Position numbers and translations under genes: made by a program. Source: Chloroflexota bacterium (GTDB taxonomy: Bacteria > Chloroflexota > Anaerolineae > Aggregatilineales > Phototrophicaceae). From it: DNA of 6,753 bases. The stretch's first letter is position 1; each line of letters starts with the position of its first letter. The DNA is taken from contig JAPOYU010000097.1 of the NCBI GenBank assembly GCA_026706395.1, positions 1 through 6,753 on the forward strand, read 5' to 3'. The notes under the pieces were generated by a model. It searched no databases. It was not told the origin of the DNA and worked only from the letters and a program-made list of their open reading frames with translations. Positions 5,018-6,753 of this stretch are shown here, in pieces.

Positions 5018-6004
5018 ATGAAGATACTGGGCCTCGGCATAGATATACCCGATACGCGCGTCGACGGTCGCCGTCAAGTTTTGATTGACGAGCTTTCGCG
5101 GGCGCAGACGGCTGGCTTCGCGTCCGCGGAGCTGTCGATTCCCAGCTTGAACGTGATCATGGCGGGCGAGTTGATATCTCAGCGCGTCGAGGCGATCCGG
5201 CAGGCTATCGCGCCCTTCGACCTGCGCTATTCGGTTCACGCGCCGGGGCGGACCAATCTGGCATTTGGCCGCGATCTCGATATGGAGTTTCGTGTGCTGG
5301 AAGCGAGCCTGCGCTTCACCGGCGCGATTGGCGGGCGGGTGCTGGTTTATCACAGCGGCTTGCAGGCGTTGGATGCCGCGCGGACGGGGACGGCGCCCTT
5401 GCCCAGCCACGATGAGTTGGCGCGGGGAGCGGAGCGCGAGGCGGCCGCGCTGGCCAAATTGGCGCCGATCGCCGCCGATCTGGGCGTGATCATCGGCATG
5501 GAGAATGGCGACCCCCATTTATGGGAATACGCCGTGCTGCTGCGGGCGGGAATGGCGCGGGAAGAACTCGCCAAGTATCATGCGCGGCTGCGGCCCGCGG
5601 CGCTGGTCGCGCAAGTCGAGGCGGCCAACCACCCCAGCGTCCGGATCACGCTCGATTTGGGGCATCTGCATTTGGCGACGCAGGCGCTGGGCGAAGATTA
5701 TCTGGCGGCGGTCTCGGCGGCGGCGCCTTGGGTCAGTCATCTGCATATCAACGACAACTTTGGCCTGCTGGATACGGGTCAAGATTATGAAGGCTATCGT
5801 CTGCCCTATGGCGAAGCCGACCTTCATCTGCCGCCGGGCTGGGGGGCGATTCCATTTGCCGAGGCTTTCGCGCGTTTGAACGATTATGAGGGCGACATCG
5901 TGCTGGAGATCAAAGAACGATATCGCGACCATCTCGGCGAGGCGCTCGCCAACACGCGCAAGATTCTGCTTGAGAACGGACATGAGGTATATGAAGCGGA
6001 GTAG
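5018..6004 (+). CDS. Sugar-phosphate isomerase/epimerase-like TIM-barrel protein (AP endonuclease 2 superfamily)
   Basis: This 328-residue cytoplasmic protein belongs to the xylose-isomerase-like TIM barrels, which include sugar and sugar-phosphate isomerases, epimerases, IolE-type dehydratases and endonuclease IV. Likely metal and catalytic residues sit at strand ends: H74 in YSVHAP, H112 in VYHSG, E162 in GMENGD, D213 and H216 in TLDLGH, H243 in LHINDN, D268 and H270 in ADLHLPPGWG, and E297 in LEIKER. E162, D213, H243 and E297 match the usual single-metal site of the isomerases. The other five resemble the additional ligands of endonuclease IV. The gene lies between two permease genes of one importer and overlaps the second, which favours catabolism of the imported compound over DNA repair. 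The exact reaction cannot be told from sequence. Alternatives are an epimerase, a dehydratase or a hydrolase on a sugar acid or inositol-like substrate. Confidence 0.8.
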   Translation: MKILGLGIDIPDTRVDGRRQVLIDELSRAQTAGFASAELSIPSLNVIMAGELISQRVEAIRQAIAPFDLRYSVHAPGRTNLAFGRDLDMEFRVLEASLRFTGAIGGRVLVYHSGLQALDAARTGTAPLPSHDELARGAEREAAALAKLAPIAADLGVIIGMENGDPHLWEYAVLLRAGMAREELAKYHARLRPAALVAQVEAANHPSVRITLDLGHLHLATQALGEDYLAAVSAAAPWVSHLHINDNFGLLDTGQDYEGYRLPYGEADLHLPPGWGAIPFAEAFARLNDYEGDIVLEIKERYRDHLGEALANTRKILLENGHEVYEAE

Positions 6005-6753
6005 TTCTCGCAAGCGGCGGCTACTGGCGCTTGCTCATGGTTTGCTGCTTTTGATCGCCTGCCTGGTTGTGATTGTGCCGCTGGCGTATTTGATCATCAA
6101 CAGCATCAAGTTGCCGCGCGAATTCTTGACCGTTCCGCCGACGATCCTGCCGACTGAAGTGACCTTTCAGCACTATCAGGAATTGATCGATGATGCCAAG
6201 ACGATACGCTTCTTCCGCAACAGCCTGACGGTCGCGCTCTGGACGACGGCGATCACGATTGTCGCGGGGACGCTGGCCGCTTACGGGCTGGCGCGCATGA
6301 GACTGGCCGCGAAGTTATTGGCCGCCATCACCTTCATTTTTCTCTTCATCCGCTTTTATCCGCGTGTGACCACGGTGATCCCCTACTTTCTGGTGATGCG
6401 CGAGCTTGACCTGTTGGATTCGGTTTGGGCGATTATCATCGGCCACTTGGGCATCACGATACCCTTCGTCACCTGGCTGATGCTGGTGGTTTTCCAGGAC
6501 TTGCCGGAGGAAATCGAAGAAGCGGCGATTGTGGACGGCGCCAGCGTGCCCCAGCGCTTTTGGCGGGTGGTCTTGCCGATTGTGATGCCGAGCGTCTCGG
6601 CGGCGGCTATCTTGACGGCTTTCTTGTCCTGGAATGAATTCCTGATCGCCTCGAGCGTGGCGCGGCGCAAGGCCAGTGTTTTGTCGATTGCGGTGGCCAG
6701 CTTCGTCAGCGACAAGGGCATTCAATGGGGACCGATGGCGGCGATGAGCGTGG
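5991..6753 (+). CDS. ABC importer permease, MalG/UgpE type (3' end outside window)
   Basis: The frame stays open to the window end, giving 254 codons with no stop, so the gene is partial at its 3' side. The family is usually about 270-290 residues, so perhaps 20-40 are missing. The product should pair with the MalF-type permease. A basic N-terminus (KRSSSRKRR, 2-10) precedes predicted membrane segments at about 12-37, 78-101, 108-133, 141-168 and 200-220; the last helix would begin near 246. The EAA loop is EEAAIVDGASVPQRFWRVVLP (176-196), with G183 conserved. FRNSLTVAL (75-83) and SWNEFLIA (213-220) are typical of MalG-like proteins. The ATG at 5991 overlaps the isomerase gene by 14 bases. 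GAGGT at 5984-5988 is only two bases from it, closer than ideal, so initiation may rely on translational coupling. Confidence 0.9.
   Translation, partial: MKRSSSRKRRLLALAHGLLLLIACLVVIVPLAYLIINSIKLPREFLTVPPTILPTEVTFQHYQELIDDAKTIRFFRNSLTVALWTTAITIVAGTLAAYGLARMRLAAKLLAAITFIFLFIRFYPRVTTVIPYFLVMRELDLLDSVWAIIIGHLGITIPFVTWLMLVVFQDLPEEIEEAAIVDGASVPQRFWRVVLPIVMPSVSAAAILTAFLSWNEFLIASSVARRKASVLSIAVASFVSDKGIQWGPMAAMSV

Noticed and set aside
5519..6013. A 164-codon open frame on the - strand
   Set aside because: It lies opposite the isomerase gene, is arginine- and glutamine-rich and shows no family signature, as expected for an antisense shadow.
6315..6725. Open frames on the - strand opposite the second permease
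   Set aside because: The + strand encodes a clear MalG-type permease with an EAA loop here; the antisense frames have no motifs.
1..6753. CRISPR array, tRNA, insertion sequence or attachment site
   Set aside because: I found no regularly spaced repeats, cloverleaf-like sequence, transposase gene or paired terminal repeats on either strand.

Overview
The window looks like an accessory-to-metabolic junction in a free-living bacterium with a moderately GC-rich genome. The right two thirds counts at roughly 60% GC and the left third at roughly 45%. The carbohydrate ABC transporter, with an xylose-isomerase-like TIM-barrel enzyme encoded among its permeases, would suit Chloroflexota (Anaerolineae-like) or a similar heterotrophic lineage. 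No rRNA or other phylogenetic marker is present, so this placement is only a guess. All genes that I can support are on the + strand.

Left region (1-2414): a G-rich start (1-25) and an extended -10 promoter (65-73) precede a two-gene restriction-modification cassette. The first gene encodes a beta-class, probably N4-cytosine, DNA methyltransferase with an unusual N-terminal array of HEAT-like repeats. Its TAA stop overlaps the ATG of the second gene by one base. The second gene encodes a 303-residue PD-(D/E)XK endonuclease that I tentatively place in the CfrBI-like family. Base composition rises inside the endonuclease gene near base 1920 rather than at a gene border.

Middle region (2415-4058): a 177-base gap holds a candidate promoter (TATACT at 2449), a strong dyad just downstream of the predicted transcription start, and a perfect but orphan Shine-Dalgarno-like sequence. 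A family 1 extracellular solute-binding protein follows. A convincing intrinsic terminator lies just after it, then a C-rich tract, a perfect 14-bp palindrome and an inverted repeat ending two bases before the next start codon.

Right region (4059-6753): a MalF-type permease, a sugar-phosphate isomerase/epimerase-like TIM-barrel protein, and a MalG-type permease that is cut by the window end. The isomerase gene sits between the two permease genes and overlaps the second by 14 bases. Binding protein and permeases would form one importer. The ATPase is not in the window and must be encoded downstream or elsewhere. The isomerase probably acts on the imported compound or a derivative of it. The terminator after the binding-protein gene would let that protein be made in excess over the membrane subunits.
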